Shown piece after piece: positions 42,080 to 51,825 of a DNA stretch of 64,000 nucleotides. Each line of letters starts with the position of its first letter. Positions within the stretch are counted from its first letter, which is position 1. The notes under the pieces are model-generated. The model made no database searches and was not told the DNA's origin. It saw only the letters and a program-made list of their open reading frames with translations. The DNA is from Larus michahellis (taxonomy: Eukaryota > Chordata > Aves > Charadriiformes > Laridae): NCBI RefSeq assembly GCF_964199755.1, contig NC_133897.1:11496992-11560991 (forward strand), in the 5' to 3' direction. Made by a program: the position numbers and the translations under genes.

Positions 42080-42282
42080 GGGAGCCCGTCGCGACTGGCC
42101 GGAGGACAGGGACTCTCAGTGGGAGCCGGTCGTGAGGGGCCGAAGGAGGGTCCCCTCATCGGGAGCCGGTCGTGAGGGGCCGGAGGAGGGTCCCCTCAGC
42201 GGAGGCCGGTCGTGAAGGAGCTAAGGACGGGTCCCCTCAGCGGGAGCCGGTGGTGAAGGACCGGAGGACGGAGCCCCTCAGC
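42080..42282 (+). repeat. Minisatellite, five 40-41-bp units
   Basis: Five adjoining units start at 42,080, 42,121, 42,161, 42,201 and 42,242. Each follows GGGAGCCGGTCGTGAGGGGC, then C(G/A)GAGGA(G/C)GG and (T/A)CCCCTCAGC, with substitutions. Units two and three differ at only two or three sites, so the array expanded recently. It lies just inside the presumed first intron of gene A, within the CpG island, and may vary in copy number. Confidence 0.95.
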
Positions 42283-42416
42283 GACAGCAGTGCGGGCGCG
42301 GCCGCCGGGGGCCTGTCGAGCTGCCTCTGAGGCAGCTGCCGGGCAGCAGCGGAGAGAGCGAGGGGACGGCGCGGCCCCGCTCCCCGTCAGCCCCCATGCC
42401 TCCCGCCCCTCGCCCC

Positions 42417-42422
42417 ACTCAC
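42417..42422 (-). promoter_or_regulatory. Splice donor of gene A exon 1
   Basis: GTGAGT follows exon base G at 42,423 on the minus strand, a near-perfect U1 match. It sets a phase-1 junction after codon 39 of the signal-peptide exon. Confidence 0.7.
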
Positions 42423-42540
42423 CGATCCGCGCCTCGGCGGCGGCTCCGGCGGAGGGCGGTTGGCCGCGCGGGGCGGCGGCGAGGACCTGCAGCAGCGGCG
42501 GCAGCAGCAGCGGGAGGACGGAGCCGAGCGCCCCCATCAT
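42423..42540 (-). CDS. First coding exon of gene A: signal peptide (partial gene)
   Basis: Two adjacent ATG codons (42,540-42,538 and 42,537-42,535) open the frame; the second has A at -3 and G at +4, a strong Kozak context. The exon encodes 39 residues: short start MMGALGSV, hydrophobic core LPLLLPPLLQVLAAA, then an Ala/Pro/Gly-rich stretch ending EARI. This is a typical cleavable signal peptide. The frame then meets G|GTGAGT (intron from 42,422), giving a phase-1 intron, the usual arrangement after signal-peptide exons of secreted or single-pass surface proteins with modular ectodomains. No further exon is recognised to the left, so intron 1 would exceed 42 kb, common for neural adhesion or matrix genes. 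The first in-frame start upstream is only a GTG. I cannot name the gene. Confidence 0.7.
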
Positions 42541-42820
42541 GCCTGGCCCATCGCAGGCGGCTGTCCCGCTCCCCTGCCCGCCGCCGCCAGCCCTCACTCC
42601 ATGCCGCCCGGCCCGCCCGCCCTTTTGCCTCCCGCAGCAGCTCCCCGGCTCCGGCGAGAGGCAGCCGCAGCAGATTCAACACCCAGGACAGCGACCAGCG
42701 CCGCCTGCCCGCCCCACAGCCGGCACCGCCCCGGCCCGGCCCGGCCCGCCCGCCCGGCCGCGGCACCGCCTCCCCGCTCCCCGCCCGGCCGCGAGGGAGG
42801 GCCCTGCCCTCCCTGCCGGG
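42541..42820. promoter_or_regulatory. Putative divergent promoter and 5' UTRs
   Basis: This 280-bp CpG-dense interval separates the minus-strand ATG (42,540) from the plus-strand ATG (42,821). It is full of GC-box-like and CCCGGCCCGG tracts and has no TATA box, as expected of a dispersed CpG-island promoter. Both transcription starts should lie here or slightly beyond, which is inferred from position only. Confidence 0.5.
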
Positions 42821-42852
42821 ATGGCGCTGTACCGGCCCCCACCTCCGGCGGG
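42821..42852 (+). CDS. Candidate first exon of a divergent plus-strand gene
   Basis: An ATG with G at -3 and G at +4 opens a short frame, MALYRPPPPAG. It meets a GTGAGA splice donor (42,853) right before an in-frame TGA. The exon would end two bases into a codon (phase 2). The frame is also open upstream for about 180 codons because the DNA is GC-rich, which weakens coding evidence. A phase-compatible last exon exists at 54,174. Alternatively this is a non-coding divergent transcript, common at CpG islands. Confidence 0.3.
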
Positions 42853-42991
42853 GTGAGAGCAAGGGCCGATCCCCGGCCCCCGAACCGTCACTGGCCCTGA
42901 GGGAGGCTCCGCCTCAGGCGGGCCGGGAGCGTGCCCGAGGGGCAGCGAGGATCCCTCCCGCCAGAGCGGCAGTTCGCTTGAGTCTCCCGTA

Positions 42992-42999
42992 AAGATGGC
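42992..42999 (+). promoter_or_regulatory. YY1-type motif
   Basis: AAGATGGC on the plus strand at the island's right edge matches the core YY1 site, which is usually found just downstream of transcription starts. It may belong to an alternative plus-strand start near 42,980. A single 8-bp match is weak evidence. Confidence 0.35.
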
Positions 43000-44109
43000 T
43001 GAGAAGGGGAAGGGAGTTATTAAATGCGCTTGTTACACACACCTGTGTGTAAAACCAGTTCAGCCACTGTCAAAGTTTTGTCCTAAAAAACGCACCAGCT
43101 GGGTGGGTTCTCCCTGTGGCCTCCTCAGCGGTGGTTTATTTACCGCCCTTTTTTCCTCATAAAATTACTTGCCATCCTGATGGATTTTTATGATCCCTCA
43201 GGTGAACCCCTCCCACAGCTGAGGTGTGTGCGTTTGCCTGGGAGATGTCCATGTTCATCCTCCACCTCCTGTCCCCGATTCACTCCACTGAGCAGGCTGC
43301 GGGGAGGGAGCAGGGGGCTCTGGCACAAACCCTCCTCCTGCACAGGCTCCCATTTTCTCACAAGCTCGGTGTAATCATATTTAGCCTTTAACACGGCAGT
43401 CACGGCCACCGAGGTGAAACAGCACAGCTGCCATGCCTCCTGGCAGGGGACGTGTTTTTGACTAGGACAGCCAGCTCCATGCCACGGCAAGGGACGGCTG
43501 CTGCCAGCCACCTCCGCCACCCCGACATCTGCTTTACTCCTCCCTGAAGTTTCATATTCTCCCGACCTTTTTCATATTGGAGGTAAATAGCTCTAACTGT
43601 ACTCCCTGACATGCTTCATCCCTGGCTTTTACCAGGTATAGTCACAACAGACTCACACTCAAGGTTTTTAAACCTGTAATACATGAAGTGGCTTTGCCAT
43701 AGCCAGAAAAATAAATAACCGAAGCTCACAGAACAAACTAACCCTGGAAGAGCACAGCTATTCCACCTTGCTCCCCTCAAAAGTGGCAGAGAATACAATG
43801 CCAACATGTCCAGACCAGGGTGGACGCTGGGCCTGAGCACCACGCTGGGACCAGCTGGGACCTGCCATGGGGTGGTCAGCCAGGCCTGGGGGCCCAGGTC
43901 AGTGCTTTAGCCCAGCCTCTGGGAGCTTGGGGAGGGCACACAAGGCACTTATGGCTCCTGGTGCCCTGACAGACACTTGTCGACTTCTCTTATTCCCTCA
44001 GTTATGTTCTGTGGCAGAAGTGTGAGCCTCTGTGCTGAGGAAAAGGAGTCATGGCTTCTAGAATTGGTGCAAAGTCACCTCCTTTCCTTTGTGGTTATGG
44101 TTGGTGACT
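43000..44109. other. Non-coding DNA right of the island, moderately GC-rich
   Basis: GC content falls gradually from the island but remains raised, especially 43,780-43,990. Minus-strand open frames here (43,520-43,188; 43,843-43,616) have no recognisable motif and no signals that would make them exons. No repeats were recognised. Confidence 0.45.
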
Positions 44110-44545
44110 CATAGAAACATAGATTGGTTTGGGTCAGAAAGGACCTTAAAGATCATCTAGTTCCAAGCCCCTGCCATGGGCAGGGACACCTCCCACTAGA
44201 CCAGGCTGCTCAAAGCCCCATCCAGCCTGGCCTTGAACACTTCCAGGGATGGGGCATCCACAGCTTCTCTGGGTAACTTGTTGCAGTGCCTCACCACCCT
44301 CACAGTAAAGAATTTCTTCCCAATATCCAATCTAAATCTCCCCTCTTTCAGTTTAAAACCATTACCCCTCATCCTATTGCTCCACTCCCTGATGAAGAGT
44401 CCCTCCCCATCCTTCCTGTAGGCCCCCTTTAGGTACTGGAAGGCCGCTATAAGGTCTCCCTGGAGCCTTCTCTTCTAAAAGTTGAACAACCCCAACTCTC
44501 TGCCTGTCCTCATAGCAGAGGTGCTCCAGCCCTCAGATGCCAAAG
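44110..44545 (-). mobile_element. CR1 LINE 3' fragment
   Basis: The sequence starts CATAGAAACATAGATTGGTTT and AGGACCTTAAAGATCATCT, then follows the reverse complement of the CR1 3' region: GGGACACCTCCCACTAGACC, TTGAACACTTCCAGGGATGG, AATCTAAATCTCCCCTCTTT, TATAAGGTCTCCCTGGAGCC. It is about 435 bp and 5'-truncated. Its wording differs from the copies at 27.4 and 51.3 kb, so it belongs to another CR1 subfamily. Confidence 0.95.
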
Positions 44546-46519
44546 ACTCAGATACAAATAAGGGCAATATTTGATTCAGAAAACAGAAATTTCAAAAAAA
44601 TATATTGATATTGGATGGTGTTCGCTGGCCCAGAGTTTGCAAAAGGGTTGGATGGTCTTTTCGAGCATTTCTGTCCTTGAGGTCTGTTACATGGTTGCTT
44701 ACATCTTGCAGGGGAGTGATTTCACTAACCCAAAAGGTCCCTTTACCTCAGGAAAATCAATTTTGACGACTCTGACAGAAACCTGAGCGCTGGAAAGGGA
44801 GAAACAAAAAAGGAGGGAAAAGCATTCTATGGAAAGGACAAGATGAGAAATGAAAGTGCTGGAACATAAATTAGTATATTCTCATGGGTTATGCAAACCA
44901 TCTGGCTTTAAAAGCTAGTAGTAGGAACAAGGAAAAAGGTCATCTGAATTAGCAGAGAACTGCAAAACAACTGAAGGTAAGAAAGGAGCAAATGGCACAC
45001 ACAGCAAGAGAACAAGTTGTTCGTCAAAATACAAAATAGAGGTGGTATTACTGGAAGTCATTGCAGCTCTGCAACGAAGGATTTGCATAGCTCCTGTGAA
45101 TTTATGATCAAATACTATGCAGATTTTAAAAGGAAATTAAAATTCTCATAGCTGCTCCGTGCAGAGGATTAGCAAAATGACATTTGTTCAAATGCATGTG
45201 AAGCAATGTGTAAAATCAAGAGAGAAAGGGCATTCATCGAAGACAGAAATAAATCCTTGAGTACACAAGGTTAGTAAAAGCAGGAGCAAGGTGTCAAGGA
45301 AAAAGCAAAGAGTCAATCGGTAGGTGAATCGGGCATTTGGAAATAACTCAAGTAGCCATTCTCAGGACTGGAAAGTGTAAAGCATTCCCTATCTGGTTGT
45401 ATTTTACAGTTGTATGGTAGGCTGCACCTAGCTAAAATACACAGATCTGTCTTAAAGCCCAGGAACAGACGGATTGAAGTCAGTGGCAGTAGGTATAATG
45501 AATTTTGTTAATGACATGTAAGAACTGCAAGACTTGAGTCTGTGTGTAAATTAGATGAATAACAGTATCACAGTGTAAATAACATGTTGTGACACATGCA
45601 GGTTACTTGCTGGTTCACAGTCATTTTCTCAAGACATTGCTCAGTGCCAAGGTTTTAAATACTTTGTATAATAAATTAAGCATCTATGTTTAGGTCTACC
45701 AACCTTGTGAGTTTATTTTCATTGTCGTTTTCATTATCATGTTTTCAATAAGTTTCTGAACTGCGGAAAAAGAAAGCCTAAAGGGTATAAGTAATTTGTG
45801 ACAATTAATAGAAAGACTACAAAAATTACTCCATTATTGAAGTCAGGGATGTTGTGGGGCTCAAACAAAACTGTAGGACTTGATAGTTTTGAAAAAGGAA
45901 TAGAAGAGGGTATCAGTAAGTTATTTCTGTTAGGGCATTTTAAATCTTTTTGGTGAGGGATTCTAGACTAGTAAAGATACTGAATGGTGGCTGAGAGGGT
46001 AGAGTATCAGCTCTCCGTTGATAGCGTGTCTGGAGGTGAATGTGAAGCCATATGAAAGAATGACATTGGAAATTATAGATCTGAAAATTTCAGCACAGTG
46101 AATAACATATTGAAGTTTAGCATGTCCTTAATTGCTGGAGCTGAGTCTTTTTATGATACCCATGTTGGTGAGAAAAACATGCTAGGCAAAGTGAAAGAAG
46201 AGCTGGATAATCTATATGATTTTATACGTATGAAAGATTTACATCCTTATCCATGGTAACCACAGCTGAACCGGAGTTTTTCAAGGAAACACTTTTCTGT
46301 TTGAAAATGCGTGTTGTCTGACTAAGGTTTTTCATGAGAAACATATTTTAATCAAAAATCCATTAGTAAGGGCCAGAAAAAGATCCAGAAAGGGCCAGAA
46401 ATAATCCCAGAATGGCTAATTGTCTAGTAGCCAGGACACCTGCGTGGGCTGAGATTCTAAAGGTTCAAATTTTTGCTCTGATTCAAAGACTTGATCTAGC
46501 CATTGAACAAGAAGGTCAG

Positions 46520-46537
46520 CCTCTCTCTCTCTCTCTA
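46520..46537. repeat. Short (CT)n run
   Basis: About eight CT dinucleotides in a row. Too short to be strongly variable. Confidence 0.8.
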
Positions 46538-49276
46538 TTTCACTGGAGCATTCGAGATTATATTAAAAGCAAACAGCCCTGCTAGAAAAGACATCGGTAG
46601 GCAGAAGTAGTTTAGCATGGAAGAGGCAAGATAAGTATAGGATTTATTTTGTTGATTTAATACTGTTTAGAAATAAATACTAGGAATAATGAATTAGTAA
46701 GCTGGGAATTGAGTTAATGATAGAAATTTGAGGGATGTAAGAAGAAAAGGTGCCAAAATTACATGAACCAAAAACTGGGTGGGGTAAAAAAGAAGATAAA
46801 CACATGATAAACACAGGATTCAGAACATTGCCAGAGAATAACTTAGGCATAAAAATACACAAAGGAAAAATACTCTTACTAGTTATATACTTAGGAGTAA
46901 TTAAGTGATATGAGTAAAATGTTGTAAACAGGATTAAAATAATATGTGATAGTTAAAGGCTAAGTATAAGGACTATAAAAGACAAACGTATCAGCTGAGT
47001 TTTACTGTGGACTTAGTTACTGAGGTCATGTTTGTGAACCTTTGCAGGTCTTTTTTTTAATTACAAATGGGAATTATATATACAAGCATAGGTGCACCGG
47101 CATGATCATAGAAATTGTAGGTGTATATTTGTACAGGGTAGAACTGCATGTTTCGTCTGTCAGTTTAGCCAAGTATAAAGAAGAGCCTGAACAAAAGGTC
47201 AGTTCCAGCTATGCTAAATACAGTCTACCTGCATCAGCAAACACGCCCTTAAAAAAAAAAAAAAAGGCATTAAAATCCCCTTCTTCATTTTCTTTCTTCC
47301 TCTCCTTCCCCGGTCCCCCCCCGTCCTCCCCTCCCCAAATCAAGGCTTCCAAGCACATTAATTGCAGATCATTTGTCCTGTTAATGGGTCCAAAATCCAC
47401 AGGGAACAATATCTATCAGGCAGTTTATCTAAGATTCAGTAACCTAGATATCTTGGCAGAGCTTTAAGATGTATTGGGGGGCGTAGGGGCGAAAGAGGAG
47501 AGAAAGAGATAAGAGAGGTTTGTGCTATATCCATGCCCAGACAAGAAAGAATTTAGACTATTTTATTATTTCTATTTTCTGGTTCTAGAGGACATAGGTA
47601 AAATATTCGAAGCCTGTAGACATATATACAGACGCAAAGGGAGCCTTTTGGAGCTCAGTGCTGCACATGTAACCTTCCCCATGCTTGTTTGAGGGCAGAA
47701 AGAGCTGGTTGGGCAGCAGCAATCCTCCTGCACCTTGCTTACGATTTGAGGACTTCTTTCACAAGACTGTGAAAAATATGGCTAAAAATCTCATCTTTAG
47801 AGTCACATTTTGGAGTACCATGGTTACAAGAGGAACAGTAGCGATTGCATATTGTTGGTGCGAGCAGTCACAAACTGTGTTTTAGGAGGGTGATGAGCAC
47901 TGGACCCTCTTCAGGATGATCTGGCAAAGACATTCTTTGAACTGCGGCTGCAGAACTGTTCACACATTCATATCCTGGAATATTTTGATTATATTTATTC
48001 ACTATTGTTGTTGGAAAGTTTAAAGTGACAAGATTTCTTTTTAAATTACAGGGGTGGGTTATTGCAACTGTATTGTAGAGGCTGTAATAGCTCTTGGGAT
48101 TAAAAACTATCAAAATAGTTACCAGAAATTCTGCACTATGAACTTACAAGTAGTTTAGTTTATTTATGTTTGTTGAAAAAGTATATGCATGGTTATATAG
48201 CTCTGTATATTCGATCCTTTCGTTAAAAGAAAACATATAACTTATTCCATGTACGCATTTTTAAAAATACTAAATTACAATAGTTAATATTGTAAAGCAG
48301 TTAAGAATGAAGGACTTTATCCTGCAATAGTGACAGGCAATATGTCTAAAAAGCCATCCAGTGCCTGAGATACTAAGAGTGTTGAGAGGATGAGAAGCTA
48401 TACAGAAGCCTGGATTACTGAGAGCTAAAGTCATATAACTCTCTTCACAGCAGTACAAATGCTCACTTAAATTTCGATTTGGTGGTTGTATTCGACATTC
48501 AGGGACTAAGTTTATTAAATGAATAGAAAGTTCCTAAAGGGAGAAATCTTTAACTGGTGTAAAAAGGTGTAGCCCCAGGTCATATCAGCAGTGGCTGTTG
48601 TCTTTCTCAATTATTGATCATTTCATAGTATAACTAAAGTACTTGAAAGGATTTTAGCATTCAATACAGAAATTACTGATTTTCAGTATCAGTTATTTCA
48701 TATCTATAAAAGTAGCAGAGCCTTTAGGATTTTAAAACGAATTCATACTGAATTCAGTTTAGCATGAAAATATTTGCAGGATTTAGAAGATGTCAGATTG
48801 CTTGGTGGAAGAGTGTGGTAGGACTCATTTTATGAATATCACAGCAATTCAGTTGCATCTAGGAATAATATTTTAATGTACAGTTGATTTCAGCTATTTT
48901 AAAGCTTTTCTTCTTGTTTTCAAAATTGTATTAGAAAATGTCTTTACTCTGGAGCATGCTAAAAGTTTTATTCTGGATATTTTTGCATCACTGAGGAACA
49001 GGAGTTCAACACGGAGCCAGAAGGAAATATCCCTGAGAACTGTGCAACCGTGTGACTGATTGATAGAGTTTAAAAAAGGAAAAGAAAAAAAGTAGGTTGA
49101 TTTTAGTTATGACTGGTAAGCTGTGAGCTGGGCTTTTATTCCCTGTGCTGTAACGGAATGATAATGGGTTTTATGCGTTGCTGGAAAGAACTGTTGGAAA
49201 GGAGCCTAAAACGGAGTGTTCGGGGCCTAAGAGATGAAACGCAGCTAGAGAAAATTACCAGTGAGAATAGCAGGAG

Positions 49277-49334
49277 ATGTGACTTACATTAACTGAAAAC
49301 TATAAATGTGACTTACATTAACCGAAGACCTAAA
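49277..49334 (+). repeat. 29-bp tandem duplication
   Basis: A unit containing ATGTGACTTACATTAAC is repeated at a 29-bp offset, with a few differences towards the end of the second copy. It is a simple local duplication. Confidence 0.85.
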
Positions 49335-51308
49335 CATCTGTGTGTATGAGCGCTTAGGGTGGCGTGTTTTGAGCTGACTTCTAAGGCTGTAGGAGCCCGT
49401 GGTACCAGATCAGCCACTTCAGTGTGCCTGGTAGTTCGGGCTTGTGAGGAAAATTTCCATAATGTCTTCTGCTGGTTTGCCAGGGATGCTGGAGAGAGCA
49501 GCTTCTGTAAATGTAGGCATTCACAGGTCTGGATTGAACCCAAATTTATTAGAGATTCATTTAAAATTCTAGCTGACCTGTTCAAATACCTCTTATGGCG
49601 ATACCTTCACTAAACAGGGTGCTGAAGCTGTGTTTGATATAAAACTGGTTGAAAAGAAGGAAAAGGCAGCACGAAGCAACCTGCGAGTAACAAAGTACAG
49701 GTGTTCAGAACCCATGAAGAGCAGACCCTCGGTGTCTCAAGACAGGGATACAATAACTGATGACTCTGAGGCCACTTCTGAAATCTTTATATCTAGTGTC
49801 AGGCTATGAAAGGGAATTTGGGCTTCACTGGGGGAGGGATGGCCTCTATGAGAAGCAGCACAGGTCACTGATGTGCACAAGAGCTGGCCCCTTTTCACTG
49901 AGAAAGGCTTGATTTCTCGCTAATGCCCACCGTCAGCTCAGATCAATGTAGAGGCTAAACTGCGACTTGACTATCTTGAAGTCTCTGGAGGCAGATTTCG
50001 AAATCAAACCCCCCTGAATTCCTATTGATTTTCATGGGTGTTATTGTCTGAGCACATCGAGATGGTATATCCAGATTAAATGATTAGACATTAGTAAATG
50101 TTTTTTGCGAATGGGTTCTTGTTCTTTGAAAACCAGGTTGAAACCCTTAGTTGTGCAATCAATAGTTAGATTTGGTTGCCATTGATCAAAATTGATTTAA
50201 AATGTCAATAGGGAGCCAAACTTTTAAATTAATTAGGTGCTTTTAATGGGAGGAAGGCCAGAAACAGTTAAAGAATTCAATTTTTATCCATTTTTGCTAA
50301 TCTGTAAAATTTGATACCTGGTGAATGGGTTTTACAACTGATAACTAATCCCCTGAGATATCCACTCCCCCTGTGCTAAATTAAAGGATGAATGAGGTTA
50401 ACACACTTTGTCGTTGTGAAAGAATAGGCCTGTAGTTGATTAAAGACGCTGGGGAGCTCTGGTTACATGTCCCTCACTTTCTGCGTCTGACTTGAGAACC
50501 TGAAGTCTGATTCAGAGGGTGCTTAGCACCCACAACAGGTGCTTTGAGGTGACAAGTGCCATGCAACGTGACATCTCATACCCAGTTCCCAAAATTCGTA
50601 GAAATTTTTTATCATAGTCTCACTGCACTTTTGTAAAATGGCAATAAGAAAACCTACAGGGAGTTGGAAAGATACATGAATCATTGTGAAATTCTGGGAC
50701 TGCAGTGAATAGTGCCATAGTAACGCCACTGTGGAAGTTAACAGTTTTGTCCTCAGAGCTGGGTATGAGTAGCATGCGGCAGATTAAGTGCAGAGCTATA
50801 TGTTGAACCACGAGTGGAGCAAAAGCCCTGATATTTGCTGTGTCGACAACAGCGAGGGTTTTGGATTACCCACAGAGCAGATACAGACTGAGCACCGAGG
50901 AGGGAACAGCTTGTGTGGAATAACTGTCTTGTCTTAATAGAATTAAAGATAGCATGCCATTTGACACATAATCAAAAGTGAGGTGAAAGCTGTGCACATC
51001 TTCGTTTTGCTACTTCCTGACTTTTGAGTGCCTGACTTTCCAGCTGTGGTAGTGTTCTTAAACCATGCTTTCATGTGCTCCATACGAGGGAGGATCCGGT
51101 TTCACAAAGCGCAAAGTGTGGACGTGTGCATTATCCAGCCCTTGCTGTGGTGGTGAGAGGAAGTGTGGGGCAGCAAACAGTCGAGAAGCGGCTTGTGCTT
51201 CTCTCCATCTTTTTCTCCAGCATGTATCTCTCACTTTGGCTGCTTATTGCTGAAGACATAACACACTTTTGGATTAAGTTTATCCTCTGTGTTCTCTCTG
51301 GAAAACAT

Positions 51309-51825
51309 TCATAGAATTGTCTAAGTTGGAAGGGACCTTTAACATCATCTAGCCCAACCATCAACCCAACACAGCCAAAACCACCGACTAAGCCATGTCC
51401 CTAAGCACCACATCTGCCCATCTTTTAAATATCTCCAGGGATGGTGCCTCAACCACTTCCCTGGGCAGCCTGTTCCAATGCTTAACAACACTTTCAGTGT
51501 AAATTTTTTTCCAAGTATCCAATCTAAACCTCCCCTGGTGCAATTTGAGGCCATTTCTTCTTGTCCTATTGCCTGTTCCTTGGGAGAAGAGACCGATCCT
51601 CACCTCTCTGCAACCTCCTTTCAGGGAGCTGTAGAGAGCGATAAGGTCTCCCCTCAGCCTCCTTCTCCAGGCTGAACGCCCACAGCTCCCTCAGCTGCCC
51701 CTCATAAGACAGACTTATTCTCCAGACCCCTCACCAGTTTTGTTGCTTTTCTCTGGACACGCTCCAGCACCTCAGTGACTTTTTTGTGGTGAGGGGCCCA
51801 AAACTGAACACAGCACTCAAGGTGA
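51309..51825 (-). mobile_element. CR1 LINE 3' fragment
   Basis: About 515 bp with clear CR1 landmarks in reverse complement: CATAGAATTGTCTAAGTTGG, CTTTTAAATATCTCCAGGGA, TTCCCTGGGCAGCCTGTTCC, TATCCAATCTAAACCTCCCC, GATAAGGTCTCCCCTCAGCC, TCTCTGGACACGCTCCAGCA, GGGCCCAAAACTGAACACAG. It is relatively well preserved and 5'-truncated. Its wording resembles the 27.4 kb copy. Confidence 0.97.

Larger units (their letters stand above)
41965..42985. promoter_or_regulatory. CpG island
   Basis: About 1 kb of very GC-rich, CpG-dense sequence stands out sharply from AT-rich flanks; GC already rises from about 41,700. It includes runs of CCCGG/GCCCG (42,725-42,790) and a 40-bp minisatellite (42,080-42,282). 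In vertebrates such islands mark promoters. Oppositely oriented start codons with donors lie inside it (minus strand 42,540; plus strand 42,821), so a divergent promoter is likely. It is the only such island in the window. Confidence 0.9.
44546..51308. other. Non-coding DNA with G-rich plus strand
   Basis: No supported exon. The plus strand is clearly G over C, for example 45,901-45,960 (17 G, 4 C) and 46,681-46,740 (17 G, 1 C). This is the opposite of the left side of the island and fits plus-strand transcription. A 141-codon frame at 47,042-47,467 has lysine and serine/proline runs and looks like chance. A CT repeat (46,520) and a 29-bp tandem duplication (49,277) are the only repeats seen. 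Confidence 0.5.

Noticed and set aside
42196..42992. Many overlapping long frames in the CpG island
   Set aside because: GC-rich DNA lacks stop codons in all frames. Only the signal-peptide frame (minus) and, weakly, the short plus-strand frame with a donor have independent support.
44233..44421. Plus-strand frame of 62 codons
   Set aside because: It is antisense to a CR1 3' fragment.
47042..47467. 141-codon plus-strand frame with lysine and proline runs
   Set aside because: The runs come from simple A- and C-rich sequence, and no protein feature is recognisable.
51345..51675. Open frames at 51.3-51.7 kb on both strands
   Set aside because: They lie within a CR1 3' fragment.
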